A stretch of 64,000 bases of DNA from Mesobacillus subterraneus (GTDB lineage: Bacteria; Bacillota; Bacilli; Bacillales; Cytobacillaceae), in contig NZ_RSFW01000018.1 in NCBI RefSeq assembly GCF_003937825.1, positions 1 to 64,000 on the forward strand. Reading direction: 5' to 3'. The position numbers were made by a program, and so were the translations under genes. Under the pieces are notes generated by a model. It had not been told where the DNA came from. It saw only the letters and a list, made by a program, of their open reading frames with translations, and did no database searches. Below, piece by piece: positions 41,982-51,126 of this stretch (the stretch's first letter is position 1; each line of letters begins with the position of its first letter).

Positions 41982-42080
41982 TTATTCTACCCTCTCATCT
42001 TTTCCTGCCAGCCAAAAGGAGGCGATGATGGAACTGATGATGACGAGGAATGGGGCGTAGAACATTAAAAATTCTTCCAT
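41982..42080 (-). CDS. cydS: CydS, tiny subunit of the cytochrome bd-type oxidase
   Basis: 32 residues, MEEFLMFYAPFLVIISSIIA then SFWLAGKDERVE: one membrane helix with an N-terminal MYAP-like motif (FYAPFLV) matching the CydS/CydX-like subunit in Geobacillus bd oxidase. AGGAGGGA overlaps the cydB stop and lies seven bases before the ATG. Easily missed by gene finders because of its length. Confidence 0.85.
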   Translation of the reverse strand: MEEFLMFYAPFLVIISSIIASFWLAGKDERVE

Positions 42081-42092
42081 TAAAAATCCCTC

Positions 42093-43118
42093 CTAAGCAT
42101 GGTCGTCCCGCTTACCTTGGACATAATCTTTATTGAATAGAAAAAGCTTTAGCAGCAGGTACAGGGATGGGAGGAGCAGTCCCAGTCCTGCAATGAAGGC
42201 AATGATTAAAGCTATCGCCATCGCTTCATTTGTAAAGCTGTCGTAGATGGTCAGATACGGATAGAGCAGGTACGGGTAATGTGATATACCGTATGCAAAG
42301 AACGCGATGAGAAATTGGCCTGTCAGCAGCCCGAAGGCGACTCCGTAAGCCTTCCGCTTGCCAATCAGATAGACCGTCCCGGCAAATAATATAAAGCTCA
42401 GAGCAAACATCCACCAAACATCGATCAATCTGCTGTAATGCTCCGGATTGTGGTCCTTGAGCTCGATAATGATGCCGGTTGCGGTCACAATGGTCGGAAC
42501 AGACCAGATCAGCGCGTATTTCCTCAGCAGCTCGGCAGCGGGTTCATCCTGTGCCTTATTTGCGTACCACGTTAAAAATACTGCCGATATATACAGGACA
42601 GCCGCCAGACTGAGGACAACGATGCTCCATGTCAGCGGGCTTGTGAACAGTGCCCAGTAATCCAATTGTATCCCTGATGCTGTCTCGGTCACAAAGCCGC
42701 CTTCAGAAATCGTCAGGACGATCGATAGCGATGCCGGGATGAATAGACCGGAAAGACCATAAAGATAGGTATATCTTTTGTGTTTCAGCCCGCCATAGGT
42801 CGTGAAAGCATAATAAGCACCGCGGATCGCGAGCAGGACAACCCCAATGCTGGCTGGTACGAGCAGGATGGTGCCATAATAGTAAGCCGTCTTCGGGAAA
42901 AAGCCGACAATCCCCACGAAAAAGAAGACCAGAAATACATTGGTGACTTCCCAGACAGGCGATAGATAACGCTGGATAATGCGCGTCAGGATATGCTGTT
43001 TCCCCCTGAACAGGCTGTAGGCATTGAAGAAGCCGGCCCCAAAATCAATCGAGGCAACGATGACATAGCCAAAAAGAAATAACCAAAGGACTGAAATCCC
43101 GATAATCTCAAGTGTCAT
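42093..43118 (-). CDS. cydB: Cytochrome bd-type quinol oxidase subunit II
   Basis: 341 residues, eight or nine membrane helices, beginning ISVLWLFLFGYVIVASIDFGAG, the typical start of CydB. Further hallmarks: RYLSPVWEVTNVFLVFFFVG and AIRGAYYAF. Overlaps cydA by 4 bases. Forms the oxidase heterodimer that reduces oxygen to water with menaquinol. Confidence 0.94.
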   Translation of the reverse strand: MTLEIIGISVLWLFLFGYVIVASIDFGAGFFNAYSLFRGKQHILTRIIQRYLSPVWEVTNVFLVFFFVGIVGFFPKTAYYYGTILLVPASIGVVLLAIRGAYYAFTTYGGLKHKRYTYLYGLSGLFIPASLSIVLTISEGGFVTETASGIQLDYWALFTSPLTWSIVVLSLAAVLYISAVFLTWYANKAQDEPAAELLRKYALIWSVPTIVTATGIIIELKDHNPEHYSRLIDVWWMFALSFILFAGTVYLIGKRKAYGVAFGLLTGQFLIAFFAYGISHYPYLLYPYLTIYDSFTNEAMAIALIIAFIAGLGLLLPSLYLLLKLFLFNKDYVQGKRDDHA

Positions 43119-44461
43119 CGCTTATCACCTTCCTTCTCGAGCTCTCTGTCAGCCAGCTCTTGTTCGACTGGATTCTTGCGGAACATCCTCGTCAAAACAA
43201 CGACGCTGCCGATTGCGAGGATGAGGTATAACCCGGCAAACAAAATCAGCATCATATCGACCTGGCCGCTTGTCGTTGCCGCCTCCTCTGTTCTCATGAT
43301 GCCGCGAAGGATCCATGGCTGCCGTCCTACCTCAGCAAACCACCATCCAAGCTCAATCGCAACCATTGACAACGGCCCTCCAAGGACGATGAGCCATCGA
43401 TACCACCGAGTCCGGATAAAACTCCACTTCAGCCAGGCACCGACAACATAGACAAGCGATAACAGCGTCATCCAGATTCCGATTGTCACCATGCCGTCAA
43501 ATAAATAATGGATATACAGCGGCGGTATTTCATCTTCCTTAAATTGATCGAGCCCGATTACCTCTGCATTCGGGTCGCTGTGAGCCAGGATACTGAGTGC
43601 GTATGGAATTTTGATCGCATATTTCACTTCACCATCATCGAGGATTCCATATAGCATCAAAGGGGCCCCTTCATGTGTCTCAAAATGCCACTCTGCCGCT
43701 GCCAGCTTTTCAGGCTGGTATTCTGCCAGATATTTACCGGAGAAGTCTCCGATTACCGCTGCAGCAATAGAAAAAACCAGTCCAATTTTCATCGTCAATA
43801 ATAACGCTTTTTTATGGTAGATATGGTCCGAGCCTTTTAGCAATCGGTAAGCCCCAATGGATGCGAGAATAAAGGCGGATGTCATATAGGCAGTCGCCAG
43901 GACATGGGCGACCTTCGTCGGCATCGCCGGATTGAACATCGCAAGGATTGGATTGATGTTCACCAGCTCCCCGTTAACGAGGTCGAAGCCTTGCGGCGCA
44001 TTCATGAACGCATTGACAATGGTGATGAACACGGCTGAAAAAGAAGCCCCGATTGCAACAGGAATCAACAGCAGCAAATGCTTTTTCTGATTTTCAAATC
44101 GGTCCCATGTGTATAGGTAGATACCGAGAAAGATTGCTTCAAAAAAGAACGCGAAGGTTTCCATGAACAGCGGAAGGGCGATGACATTCCCGGCCAGCTC
44201 CATAAAATTCGGCCAAAGCAGCGATAGCTGAAGTCCGATGGCAGTTCCTGTCACGACCCCAACAGCTACGGTAATGACAAAACCGCGCGTCCATCTTCTT
44301 GCCAGCAGAATATAATGTTCATCCTGTTTTTTGATTCCCACCCACTGAGCAATCATGATCATAAGCGGTATCCCCACGCCAATCGTAGCGTAAATAATGT
44401 GGAACGATAACGTCAACTCAGTAAGGACACGGCTGAAAAAAACGGATTCTTCGTTTCCCAT
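43115..44461 (-). CDS. cydA: Cytochrome bd-type quinol oxidase subunit I
   Basis: 448 residues, about nine helices. Heme ligand His in TLSFHIIYATIGVG (about 21), FMETFAFFFEAIFLGIYLYTWDRF with the conserved Glu pair, and GRQPWILRGIMRT near the end. The Q-loop between helices 6 and 7 is short, as in the cyanide-insensitive/Geobacillus type. AAGGGGAA precedes the ATG. Central gene of a four-gene operon with a small helix protein upstream and CydS downstream. Confidence 0.94.
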   Translation of the reverse strand: MGNEESVFFSRVLTELTLSFHIIYATIGVGIPLMIMIAQWVGIKKQDEHYILLARRWTRGFVITVAVGVVTGTAIGLQLSLLWPNFMELAGNVIALPLFMETFAFFFEAIFLGIYLYTWDRFENQKKHLLLLIPVAIGASFSAVFITIVNAFMNAPQGFDLVNGELVNINPILAMFNPAMPTKVAHVLATAYMTSAFILASIGAYRLLKGSDHIYHKKALLLTMKIGLVFSIAAAVIGDFSGKYLAEYQPEKLAAAEWHFETHEGAPLMLYGILDDGEVKYAIKIPYALSILAHSDPNAEVIGLDQFKEDEIPPLYIHYLFDGMVTIGIWMTLLSLVYVVGAWLKWSFIRTRWYRWLIVLGGPLSMVAIELGWWFAEVGRQPWILRGIMRTEEAATTSGQVDMMLILFAGLYLILAIGSVVVLTRMFRKNPVEQELADRELEKEGDKR

Positions 44462-44477
44462 TCACTATTCCCCTTTT

Positions 44478-44573
44478 CTATCCAGCAAAGATTCGTCCGA
44501 TAAAAGACAGACCCATGATTGCCGCGACAATAAAGGCCAGCCACATGAGCATTCTTTCTTGTTTTTTATACAT
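44478..44573 (-). CDS. Single-helix membrane protein (31 aa) upstream of cydA
   Basis: MYKKQERMLMWLAFIVAAIM then GLSFIGRIFAG: 31 residues with one membrane helix and a basic N-terminus. GAGGTG precedes the ATG. It lies 16 bases before cydA in the same operon, so it may be an accessory subunit or assembly factor of the oxidase. Not a recognised family. Confidence 0.65.
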   Translation of the reverse strand: MYKKQERMLMWLAFIVAAIMGLSFIGRIFAG

Positions 44574-44590
44574 AATGTCACCTCTAGAGT

Positions 44591-44608
44591 TTGTTCACTA
44601 AATCACAT
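44591..44608. promoter_or_regulatory. Weak candidate Rex site upstream of the cyd operon
   Basis: TTGTTCACTAAATCACAT matches Rex consensus TTGTGAAWWWWTTCACAA at 13 of 18 positions when read on the minus strand. It lies just downstream of a likely -10 (TATAAA) of the cyd operon. Rex represses cyd in B. subtilis, but the match here is poor. Confidence 0.3.
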
Positions 44609-44767
44609 TTGTTTATACAGCATAATTGTGAGAGAAATATGATATGTAATCCCTAATGCCACTTTTCTTTTTATTCCCAATCTCAGGCCGGTTAAAACGA
44701 AATAAAAGGAAATGGTGTGTATATATCGAATAAGTTAAAAAACAAAGCACAATGGGAGAAAAAGAAA

Positions 44768-44989
44768 ATGTTAAAGTTTTGGAATGAGAAGAAAGGGCTC
44801 GGCTGGGCGTTTTTAAAAGCCGTTTTGCTTTATATCCTGATGCTGATCGGGGCAGCAGCAAGTACGTTTATCCTTGTAAAGCTCTCAGGCAATAACGGGG
44901 AAGGTGCCGGCTGGCTTCTGGTCATGTTCATTTTTGCCAGCCCGTTTATTTTCATTGGGAACTTTATTTATTTTGCAGTGAAGAAGTGA
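44768..44989 (+). CDS. Small two-helix membrane protein (73 aa)
   Basis: Starts MLKFWNEKKGLGWAFLKAVL after GGGAG with 10-base spacing; an ATG-type start further upstream has no ribosome site. Two membrane helices (about 14-34 and 46-68) around a short GNNGEGAG turn. Convergent with the PAP2 phosphatase gene, only 8 bases apart. Function unknown. Confidence 0.65.
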   Translation: MLKFWNEKKGLGWAFLKAVLLYILMLIGAAASTFILVKLSGNNGEGAGWLLVMFIFASPFIFIGNFIYFAVKK

Positions 44990-44997
44990 TGATCTAG

Positions 44998-45645
44998 TCA
45001 GTGTGTACGGTCCCTGATTCCCAGCTTTTCCTTATATCTTTGGAAGAACCAGATTACAGCTGCGACCCACAATCCGCTGGCAAGAAAACCACCTATGATA
45101 TCACTTGGATAATGGACACCCAGATATACTCTGCTTATCCCAATCGCGACGATCATGAAACTGCTGAAGAGGATGACAGCAACTCTTCCCAGCCTGGTTG
45201 GCACATGGCGCCATAAAAGGAAAGCAAGGATAGAGTAAAAAGAAAATGCATTCATCGCATGGCCGCTCGGAAAACTGTATCCCCCGATCTCAATCAGCCG
45301 GTTAAAGTCAGGGCGAGCCCGATGAAAATACATCTTCAGCAATCTGTTCAGAATCGGCGTACAGAACACAACAGCCAGGAAAACGAGGATTTCCAGCCTG
45401 TGTTTTAACACATAAAACAGAAAGAAGAAAATGAGAATCGAAAGGATGACAATCACCCTGGTCGAACCAATAAAGGTGAAAAATTTCATCGCTGCTGTCA
45501 GCCACCCTGCTTCAAGCCCCTGGACACGATTGATGACAGCCCTGTCGAACAGCACCAAATGATCAGCCCGGACCAGGTAAGACATAAGGATAAATCCAAC
45601 CAGCGAACCAAAAAAGGCCAAGAATAGCCTGAGATTAAACTTCAT
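44998..45645 (-). CDS. PAP2-family membrane phosphatase
   Basis: 215 residues, about six helices. All three phosphatase motifs are intact: KMYFHRARP, SFPSGHAM and SRVYLGVHYPSD with the catalytic His pair. Members dephosphorylate undecaprenyl pyrophosphate (UppP/BcrC type) or phosphatidylglycerophosphate; sequence alone does not choose. Alone in its transcription unit. Confidence 0.9.
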   Translation of the reverse strand: MKFNLRLFLAFFGSLVGFILMSYLVRADHLVLFDRAVINRVQGLEAGWLTAAMKFFTFIGSTRVIVILSILIFFFLFYVLKHRLEILVFLAVVFCTPILNRLLKMYFHRARPDFNRLIEIGGYSFPSGHAMNAFSFYSILAFLLWRHVPTRLGRVAVILFSSFMIVAIGISRVYLGVHYPSDIIGGFLASGLWVAAVIWFFQRYKEKLGIRDRTH

Positions 45646-45719
45646 GAAGCTTGTCCCTCCACTTCCCCTTTTTCATCACCCTTACTATTCCCTGATCCGC
45701 CATTTTCAAAAGTTGATGA

Positions 45720-45751
45720 AGAAAAAGAAGGGATGAGTTCACTCATCCCTT
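45720..45751 (-). terminator. Intrinsic terminator overlapping the ugd stop codon
   Basis: AAGGGATGAGT and ACTCATCCCTT form an 11-bp stem followed by TCTTTTTCTT. The stop codon of the UDP-glucose dehydrogenase gene (45739-45741) is in the loop, so the 3' arm encodes the final residues KRDE. Confidence 0.85.
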
Positions 45752-47070
45752 TTTAAAATCACCGCCGGTCGCCCGACTGGATAATATTCAACTGTCCTGC
45801 ATGCCTGAAGGGCGGTTTCCGTCAAACAATTCCTGCCGTCGAAGATAATCCGCTGCTTCATGACATCCAGTAGACCTGCTGCGTCAAGTGTTCTGAATTC
45901 TTCCCACTCTGTGACAATAAACAAAGCATCTGTCCCTTTTGCCGCTTCCAATGCTGAGTTTGTATAGGTAATGACGTCACCGATGACTTTCCTGGCATTA
46001 CTGGCTGCGACTGGGTCGTATGCAGCAACTTCCGCACCTGCCGCAGTTAAAGAGCGGGCGATTTTGATTGATGGCGCTTCCCTCATGTCATCCGTTTCTG
46101 GCTTGAAGGAAAGGCCGAGCAAGGCGATTTTCTTCCCTTTTAGATCTCCGAATCGTTTCAAAGCCTTTTCGACAAGAAGTTCTTGCTGAATTTCATTGAT
46201 GCTAATCGTTTCTCTCAATAAGCTAAAGGGGACTCCGTACTCCCTGGATGTATGCAGCAGCGCTTTTACATCCTTTGGGAAACAGGAACCGCCATACCCA
46301 ATCCCGGCATTCAAAAAAGCTGAGCCTATCCGCTTATCAAAGCCCATTCCCTTCGAAACATCCTCCACATCTGCTCCTGCTGCTTCGCATAGATTGGCGA
46401 TTGCATTGATGAAACTGATTTTCATCGCCAAAAAAGCATTGGAAGCGTATTTGATCATTTCGGCACTTCTTACATCCGTCAATAAAAACGGGACGTTAAG
46501 CGGCCGGTACATCTCCTGTATTTTACGTGAGGCTTCCTGATCGTCAGAGCCAATGATGATCCGGTCAGCTTTTAACGTATCCTCGATCGCTGACCCCTGT
46601 CTCAAAAACTCAGGGTTGGAAACCATCATGATTTCCACTTTATCCTTCAATTGCACCTGTAATAATTGTTTTAAATAATCGTTCGTGCCCACTGGCACAG
46701 TACTTTTGATGACGACAATCGAATCGCGGGCGATATTGTCTGCGAGGTCCCTTGCGGCCTGCTCTAGATAGCCAAGGTCTGCACGTCCATCATCACTCTG
46801 AGGTGTGCCGACAGCGATGATGATAATGTCAGCATGGTTTATCGCAATTTTGTGAGAGGTGGTAAAAGACAGTCTCCCTGCTGAGGCGTTTTTAGTGAGA
46901 AGCTCTTCAAGACCGGGCTCATAGATCGGAGACTTTCCTTGCTTGAGGGTTTCAATTTTCCGTTCATCAACGTCAATGCAAATCACATCATGTCCGATTT
47001 CCGCGAGGCAGACGCCAGTCGATAGCCCGACATATCCTGTTCCTAGTACAGCGATTTTCATGTCAGTCAC
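45739..47070 (-). CDS. ugd: UDP-glucose 6-dehydrogenase
   Basis: 443 residues. NAD site [23 protein letters not shown] at the N-terminus, the catalytic Lys region [21 protein letters not shown] and catalytic Cys in [13 protein letters not shown]. Oxidises UDP-glucose to UDP-glucuronate for wall polymers such as teichuronic acid (TuaD) or exopolysaccharide. It overlaps the galU gene by 8 bases, so product and precursor enzymes are made together. Confidence 0.95.
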   Translation of the reverse strand: MTDMKIAVLGTGYVGLSTGVCLAEIGHDVICIDVDERKIETLKQGKSPIYEPGLEELLTKNASAGRLSFTTSHKIAINHADIIIIAVGTPQSDDGRADLGYLEQAARDLADNIARDSIVVIKSTVPVGTNDYLKQLLQVQLKDKVEIMMVSNPEFLRQGSAIEDTLKADRIIIGSDDQEASRKIQEMYRPLNVPFLLTDVRSAEMIKYASNAFLAMKISFINAIANLCEAAGADVEDVSKGMGFDKRIGSAFLNAGIGYGGSCFPKDVKALLHTSREYGVPFSLLRETISINEIQQELLVEKALKRFGDLKGKKIALLGLSFKPETDDMREAPSIKIARSLTAAGAEVAAYDPVAASNARKVIGDVITYTNSALEAAKGTDALFIVTEWEEFRTLDAAGLLDVMKQRIIFDGRNCLTETALQACRTVEYYPVGRPAVILKRDE

Positions 47071-47959
47071 TCTCTCTCTTCATGCCCGGCATCTCGTACA
47101 CATCTTTTAAATACTGGATCACATCGTCCCTTGTGTCTTCCCTTTGCAGCGCGAAATCCATCGTTGCCTTGATGAAGCCGATTTTATCTCCAATGTCATA
47201 GCGCTTGCCCTCGAAATGGTAGCCTAATACAGCCTGCCGGTTGTTCAGCTCATTGATGGCATCGGTCAGCTGCAGCTCCCCCCCATGTCCGGCAGGCAGC
47301 TCCGCCAGGACCTCAAAGATCTCCGGCCTCAACACATAGCGCCCCATGATTGCGTAATTGGATGGCGCGTCTTCCTTCGCTGGCTTTTCGACCAATTTAT
47401 CGATATAAAATAAATTCGGCTCAAGATTCGCTCCCTTTGGCTTGATGATTCCGTATTTGCTGACGTCCTGATCGGGCACTTTCTGGATCGCAACAACGGA
47501 GCTGTTGCAGTATTCAAAAACCTTGATGATTTGCTTCAGGCAAGGTGTTTCAGACATCACAATGTCATCGCCAAGTAAAACGGCGAACGGTTCATTGCCT
47601 ATGAAACTTTTGGCGCAGAGGATGGCATGCCCCAGGCCCAGCGCCTCTTTTTGCCTGACATAATAGATATTGGCCAGGCTCGAGATACTCTGGACTTCCT
47701 CCAGAATATCAAGCTTATTCTTCCTCAATAATGCATCTTCCAGTTCATAGGACTTATCAAAATGGTCCTCTATCGATCGTTTTCCTCTGCCGATGATGAT
47801 AATGATCTCCTCGATACCCGAGGCGACTGCTTCCTCTACAATGTATTGGATGGTTGGTTTATCAACGATCGGCAGCATTTCCTTCGGCTGTGCCTTTGTC
47901 GCCGGCAAAAATCTTGTCCCCAGCCCTGCAGCCGGGATGATTGCTTTTCGAATCTTCAT
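47063..47959 (-). CDS. galU: UTP-glucose-1-phosphate uridylyltransferase
   Basis: 298 residues: nucleotide-binding [50 protein letters not shown] and [21 protein letters not shown]. Makes UDP-glucose from glucose-1-phosphate and UTP, feeding the overlapping ugd gene. GGGAGGCAGC precedes the ATG. Confidence 0.95.
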   Translation of the reverse strand: MKIRKAIIPAAGLGTRFLPATKAQPKEMLPIVDKPTIQYIVEEAVASGIEEIIIIIGRGKRSIEDHFDKSYELEDALLRKNKLDILEEVQSISSLANIYYVRQKEALGLGHAILCAKSFIGNEPFAVLLGDDIVMSETPCLKQIIKVFEYCNSSVVAIQKVPDQDVSKYGIIKPKGANLEPNLFYIDKLVEKPAKEDAPSNYAIMGRYVLRPEIFEVLAELPAGHGGELQLTDAINELNNRQAVLGYHFEGKRYDIGDKIGFIKATMDFALQREDTRDDVIQYLKDVYEMPGMKRESD

Positions 47960-48085
47960 ATGCTGCCTCCCTTTCGAATTCCATAGTCTTGTATATTCAA
48001 ATGGTCAGGCTCCCGGCACGTTAAAGGCCTATCAATATGAAAAAAGACTTCAGAAAGATGCTCAGAAAAACTCCATGCCTAATGG

Positions 48086-48868
48086 CTAGGAGTCGCTGCA
48101 CTTTTTAGGCAAGGGTAAATATACTTTTTTTATAAATTGCTTGATCAGCTTGGGCAGAACCTTATTCCTTCGTGTCACTAACGCACTGACAATCGCCTTT
48201 TTCTCCTCCTTTGAGACCAGCCATTCATCCGGGATGATCGATACGATTTCCTCTATTAAAAAAATGGGGATTGTCTGTGTAAGTTCGATATAATCATCAA
48301 ATTCCTGCTCATCCTTAATAAAGCCGGCAATTAGTTTATGGGTAGCGCTTTTCAACAATTTCGTATTCATTTTTTCCAGATCCGAAAGCTGCCAATTATA
48401 TGACCCTAAAACCTCTGCCTGATCAATCATCCATAAACGATAGGAACTGGGTGACTCCTCACGCAATAAAATATTTTTCCGTGTCCGGTCATGGTTGCTT
48501 AACCAGTAATCAAACACAATGATACCGGCCAGTTTGTCATGGTTTAGAATGTTAGGCACTTCAGTCACCTCATGCCCATCAAGGCAATCCTGAATATATA
48601 AGGAGGCGAATTGAAATTGAGAGGTCGCCACCTGTGAGAGTTCAGGAGTCTGGGAAACGAACGTCTGCGGAATTTCGATTATCTGGGCATATGGAACTGG
48701 GAGATCAAGATATCTAGCCAAACAATAGGAGATCCACTCATTAGGCAGTGTTCTTTCAAACCCCTCCTGGAAAAACTTCACCACATAGTTCCTGCCATCA
48801 TCAAAAGTAATGAGGTGTGCGTTCGATTTCCCTTCCAGCTTTTTACGATAGCATACAGGCTGTATCAC
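48086..48868 (-). CDS. HipA-like kinase domain protein
   Basis: 260 residues. The kinase-like core is visible: KSNAHLITFDDGRNYVVKFF, VFDYWLSNHDRTRKNILL with catalytic HD and Asn, and LWMIDQAEVLGS as the metal-binding Asp. No HipB-like partner is adjacent, so not a toxin-antitoxin unit. It overlaps the glycosyltransferase gene by 4 bases. The substrate may be a protein or a small molecule; unknown. Confidence 0.8.
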   Translation of the reverse strand: MIQPVCYRKKLEGKSNAHLITFDDGRNYVVKFFQEGFERTLPNEWISYCLARYLDLPVPYAQIIEIPQTFVSQTPELSQVATSQFQFASLYIQDCLDGHEVTEVPNILNHDKLAGIIVFDYWLSNHDRTRKNILLREESPSSYRLWMIDQAEVLGSYNWQLSDLEKMNTKLLKSATHKLIAGFIKDEQEFDDYIELTQTIPIFLIEEIVSIIPDEWLVSKEEKKAIVSALVTRRNKVLPKLIKQFIKKVYLPLPKKCSDS

Positions 48869-49971
48869 GATTCGATCACCCCCGTTCTTTCACCGTGAAC
48901 GATTTCGTATAATAAATCCATATACTGCTCTGCCACTACTTCAATGGCAAACTGCTCCTGGACATGGAGGCTGGCCGCATTGGACATTTTCCTTTGAAGT
49001 TGTGGGTTGTCAAGAATGTCATAAAGCTTCCTGACTGCATCATCTATATTTTGCCCTCGATAAAGATTGCCTGTTTGACCATTTACAACCAGCTCTGTTA
49101 CCGGCATCATGTTGGAGGCGACTACCGGCACACCACATGCCATCGACTCAATAAAGGTGTTGCCGAATGACTCAGATCTAGTAGTTGCCAAAGTACAGCC
49201 GCCCGATTTCCTGATTTTTGCGTAAACATGGGGCATTTGCTGATAAGGGATGACCGGGAACCATTTTACCGTGTCAGTCAGGTTTTCTTCCTTCCATTTT
49301 GCTGCAAACTCTTCCCGCTGAACACTCTGCGCTCCCCCAATCACCCAAATTTCCACGTCGTCCCTCTCCCTCTTTATCCTCTTGGCGACCTCGAGAAGCA
49401 TCGGCCAATTCTTACGCTTATCCAGCCTGCCAATCCACCCAATAATCTTTTTATTTTCCGGCAAAAACGGAGCACTGTTAAAATCGATGTCTTTATCCGG
49501 CAGCGGCTTAAAAAAAGAAGTATCAATTCCGTTATAAATGACATTGATCGGCTTCGCTTCGGTCAGTATGGACACGACTCTTTTCTGATACTGGGAAGGA
49601 ACGATGATGGAAACGGGTTGTACGCCATTGAAGAATTTTATATGCGGCTGGAGCTTAATGATCTCAGGTGTCCTCGCTTCGACAATCACCGGACCTGTGT
49701 AATTGGCCTTTTTAAGCCATTTATAAGCAGCACCAGTGTCTACAACAATAACTGCGTCGTACGCGTTTTTCTGGATGATCTCCACAATTTCTTGTTTATC
49801 CTTCGTTAAATAGACCGGAGCAATATCCTCCATTATGTGAAGGCCCCCATGATCTGTCGTATACAAGAACTCCGTGTCAATCCCGTGCTTTTTAAAGTAA
49901 ATCGACCGATTACGCCAGCCTGCGTTGACCCCGCCGACTGTCAACAGCCTCCAGATTACTAGTACTTTCAT
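48865..49971 (-). CDS. GT4-family glycosyltransferase
   Basis: 368 residues with the GT-B fold: N-terminal MKVLVIWRLLTVGGVNAGWR, hinge and donor domain NVIYNGIDTSFFKPLP, KKIIGWIGRLDKRKNW and the ES/E motif TTRSESFGNTFIESMACGVPVVAS. The start is the ATG after GAGGAGC. Donor and acceptor are unknown. Together with the HipA-like and YrzF-like kinases it looks like a Bacillus cell-surface or spore-coat modification cluster, but that is inference. Confidence 0.9.
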   Translation of the reverse strand: MKVLVIWRLLTVGGVNAGWRNRSIYFKKHGIDTEFLYTTDHGGLHIMEDIAPVYLTKDKQEIVEIIQKNAYDAVIVVDTGAAYKWLKKANYTGPVIVEARTPEIIKLQPHIKFFNGVQPVSIIVPSQYQKRVVSILTEAKPINVIYNGIDTSFFKPLPDKDIDFNSAPFLPENKKIIGWIGRLDKRKNWPMLLEVAKRIKRERDDVEIWVIGGAQSVQREEFAAKWKEENLTDTVKWFPVIPYQQMPHVYAKIRKSGGCTLATTRSESFGNTFIESMACGVPVVASNMMPVTELVVNGQTGNLYRGQNIDDAVRKLYDILDNPQLQRKMSNAASLHVQEQFAIEVVAEQYMDLLYEIVHGERTGVIES

Positions 49972-50054
49972 ATTAGTAGCTCCTCGGATTAAATTGGGCA
50001 TCTCCTAAGCAGCTATAATGATTTAATCAAGTTTTCAGATTCATATTTATAGCT

Positions 50055-50924
50055 TCAATCTTTATTATCATCTTTACTATTTAAAGAGCGTTTTTCTGCT
50101 CTTTCCCAATGTTTATCGATTGCCTCCATTACTTTATCTGGGTTATAACCTTTTGCCAGCATTGTCTTCACCCATTCCTCTTTAAAAACCTTCCTCACAA
50201 GGTTTTCAAGCTGACTGATTTGTTCCTGTTCATCATGTGTCAATAGAACCTTCTTGCTTAGAACACTAACTGCATCCTTGTTCGATTTCTTTTTCAGTAA
50301 AACCTGATAAATCTCCCTTGATAAGGCCTCCATTTTCATATAGTACTCCCATTCCTCATAGAGCTCAGGCGCCAATAATTTTAAATGGGACAAAAATTTA
50401 GCCTTATTTTCTTTTCCTAATGAATTCAATAATTTCCGAGGATATGGATATACACGGTTTCTCCAAATGGTCCTTCCCACGTCAATGACCTTTAAGCTGC
50501 CATCCGGCTGAATATAAATTTGCCTTTTATGGTGGTCAATCCGTTCAAAGCCAACTTCTTTAAATGTGATCAGCAGCTCTATCAATTTATAGGAAAGTGT
50601 TTCAGTTAAGGGCTGGGATTGAAGATATTCCCGTAAATCCACTCCCTTGACGATCTCCATCACGATATAATTATCCCCTGCTGCATAAAGCAGCGGAAAC
50701 ATGTTCGATTTTTGCCCTAAATACATGGCGTAATGTTCCCGTTCACAATCTTCCGTGTTCCCATATACTTTTATGCAAATATCATCTGTGTACCGGAAGA
50801 CTGCCCCCTGCCTCCCTTTACCAATAATCTCCAGCGGGGAGTTATTGACTACTTCTACATCCCCGTTCACGACGTTCTTTACATCGATATCCTTTATCAG
50901 CTTTTCAACATATTCAGTACTCAC
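50055..50924 (-). CDS. YrzF-like protein kinase-fold protein
   Basis: 289 residues. Gly-rich loop IGKGRQGAVFRY, ATP Lys in DICIKVYG, hinge IVMEIVKGVDLREYL, HRD-like IDHHKRQIYI and DFG-like VIDVGRT: the DFG Phe is replaced by Val. The C-terminal ~100 residues are helical and charged. Serine/threonine kinase fold of the Bacillus YrzF group; activity uncertain because the catalytic loop is atypical (RIDHHKRQ instead of HRDLKPEN). It begins 54-83 bases from the glycosyltransferase gene in the same direction. Confidence 0.8.
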   Translation of the reverse strand: MSTEYVEKLIKDIDVKNVVNGDVEVVNNSPLEIIGKGRQGAVFRYTDDICIKVYGNTEDCEREHYAMYLGQKSNMFPLLYAAGDNYIVMEIVKGVDLREYLQSQPLTETLSYKLIELLITFKEVGFERIDHHKRQIYIQPDGSLKVIDVGRTIWRNRVYPYPRKLLNSLGKENKAKFLSHLKLLAPELYEEWEYYMKMEALSREIYQVLLKKKSNKDAVSVLSKKVLLTHDEQEQISQLENLVRKVFKEEWVKTMLAKGYNPDKVMEAIDKHWERAEKRSLNSKDDNKD

Positions 50925-51126
50925 AACGTTCCTCCTTGCACCTTTATGATTTCAGATTACTTTGGCAATAAATTTCCTCTTATTAATAAATTCATGGAAA
51001 AGCCAATTTGGAAGGGCAGGAATCTATTGATAAAAAATGTTTCGGGTTGGACAACTGTACCTGAGTCTCTGTCTCTTTTTTTCTTTGTGTGTAAAATGTA
51101 AAATAGAGATGAAAGGAAGTGGGCAA

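Noticed and set aside
48086-48868. HipBA toxin-antitoxin pair
   Set aside because: No HipB-like HTH gene adjacent; the neighbour is a glycosyltransferase.
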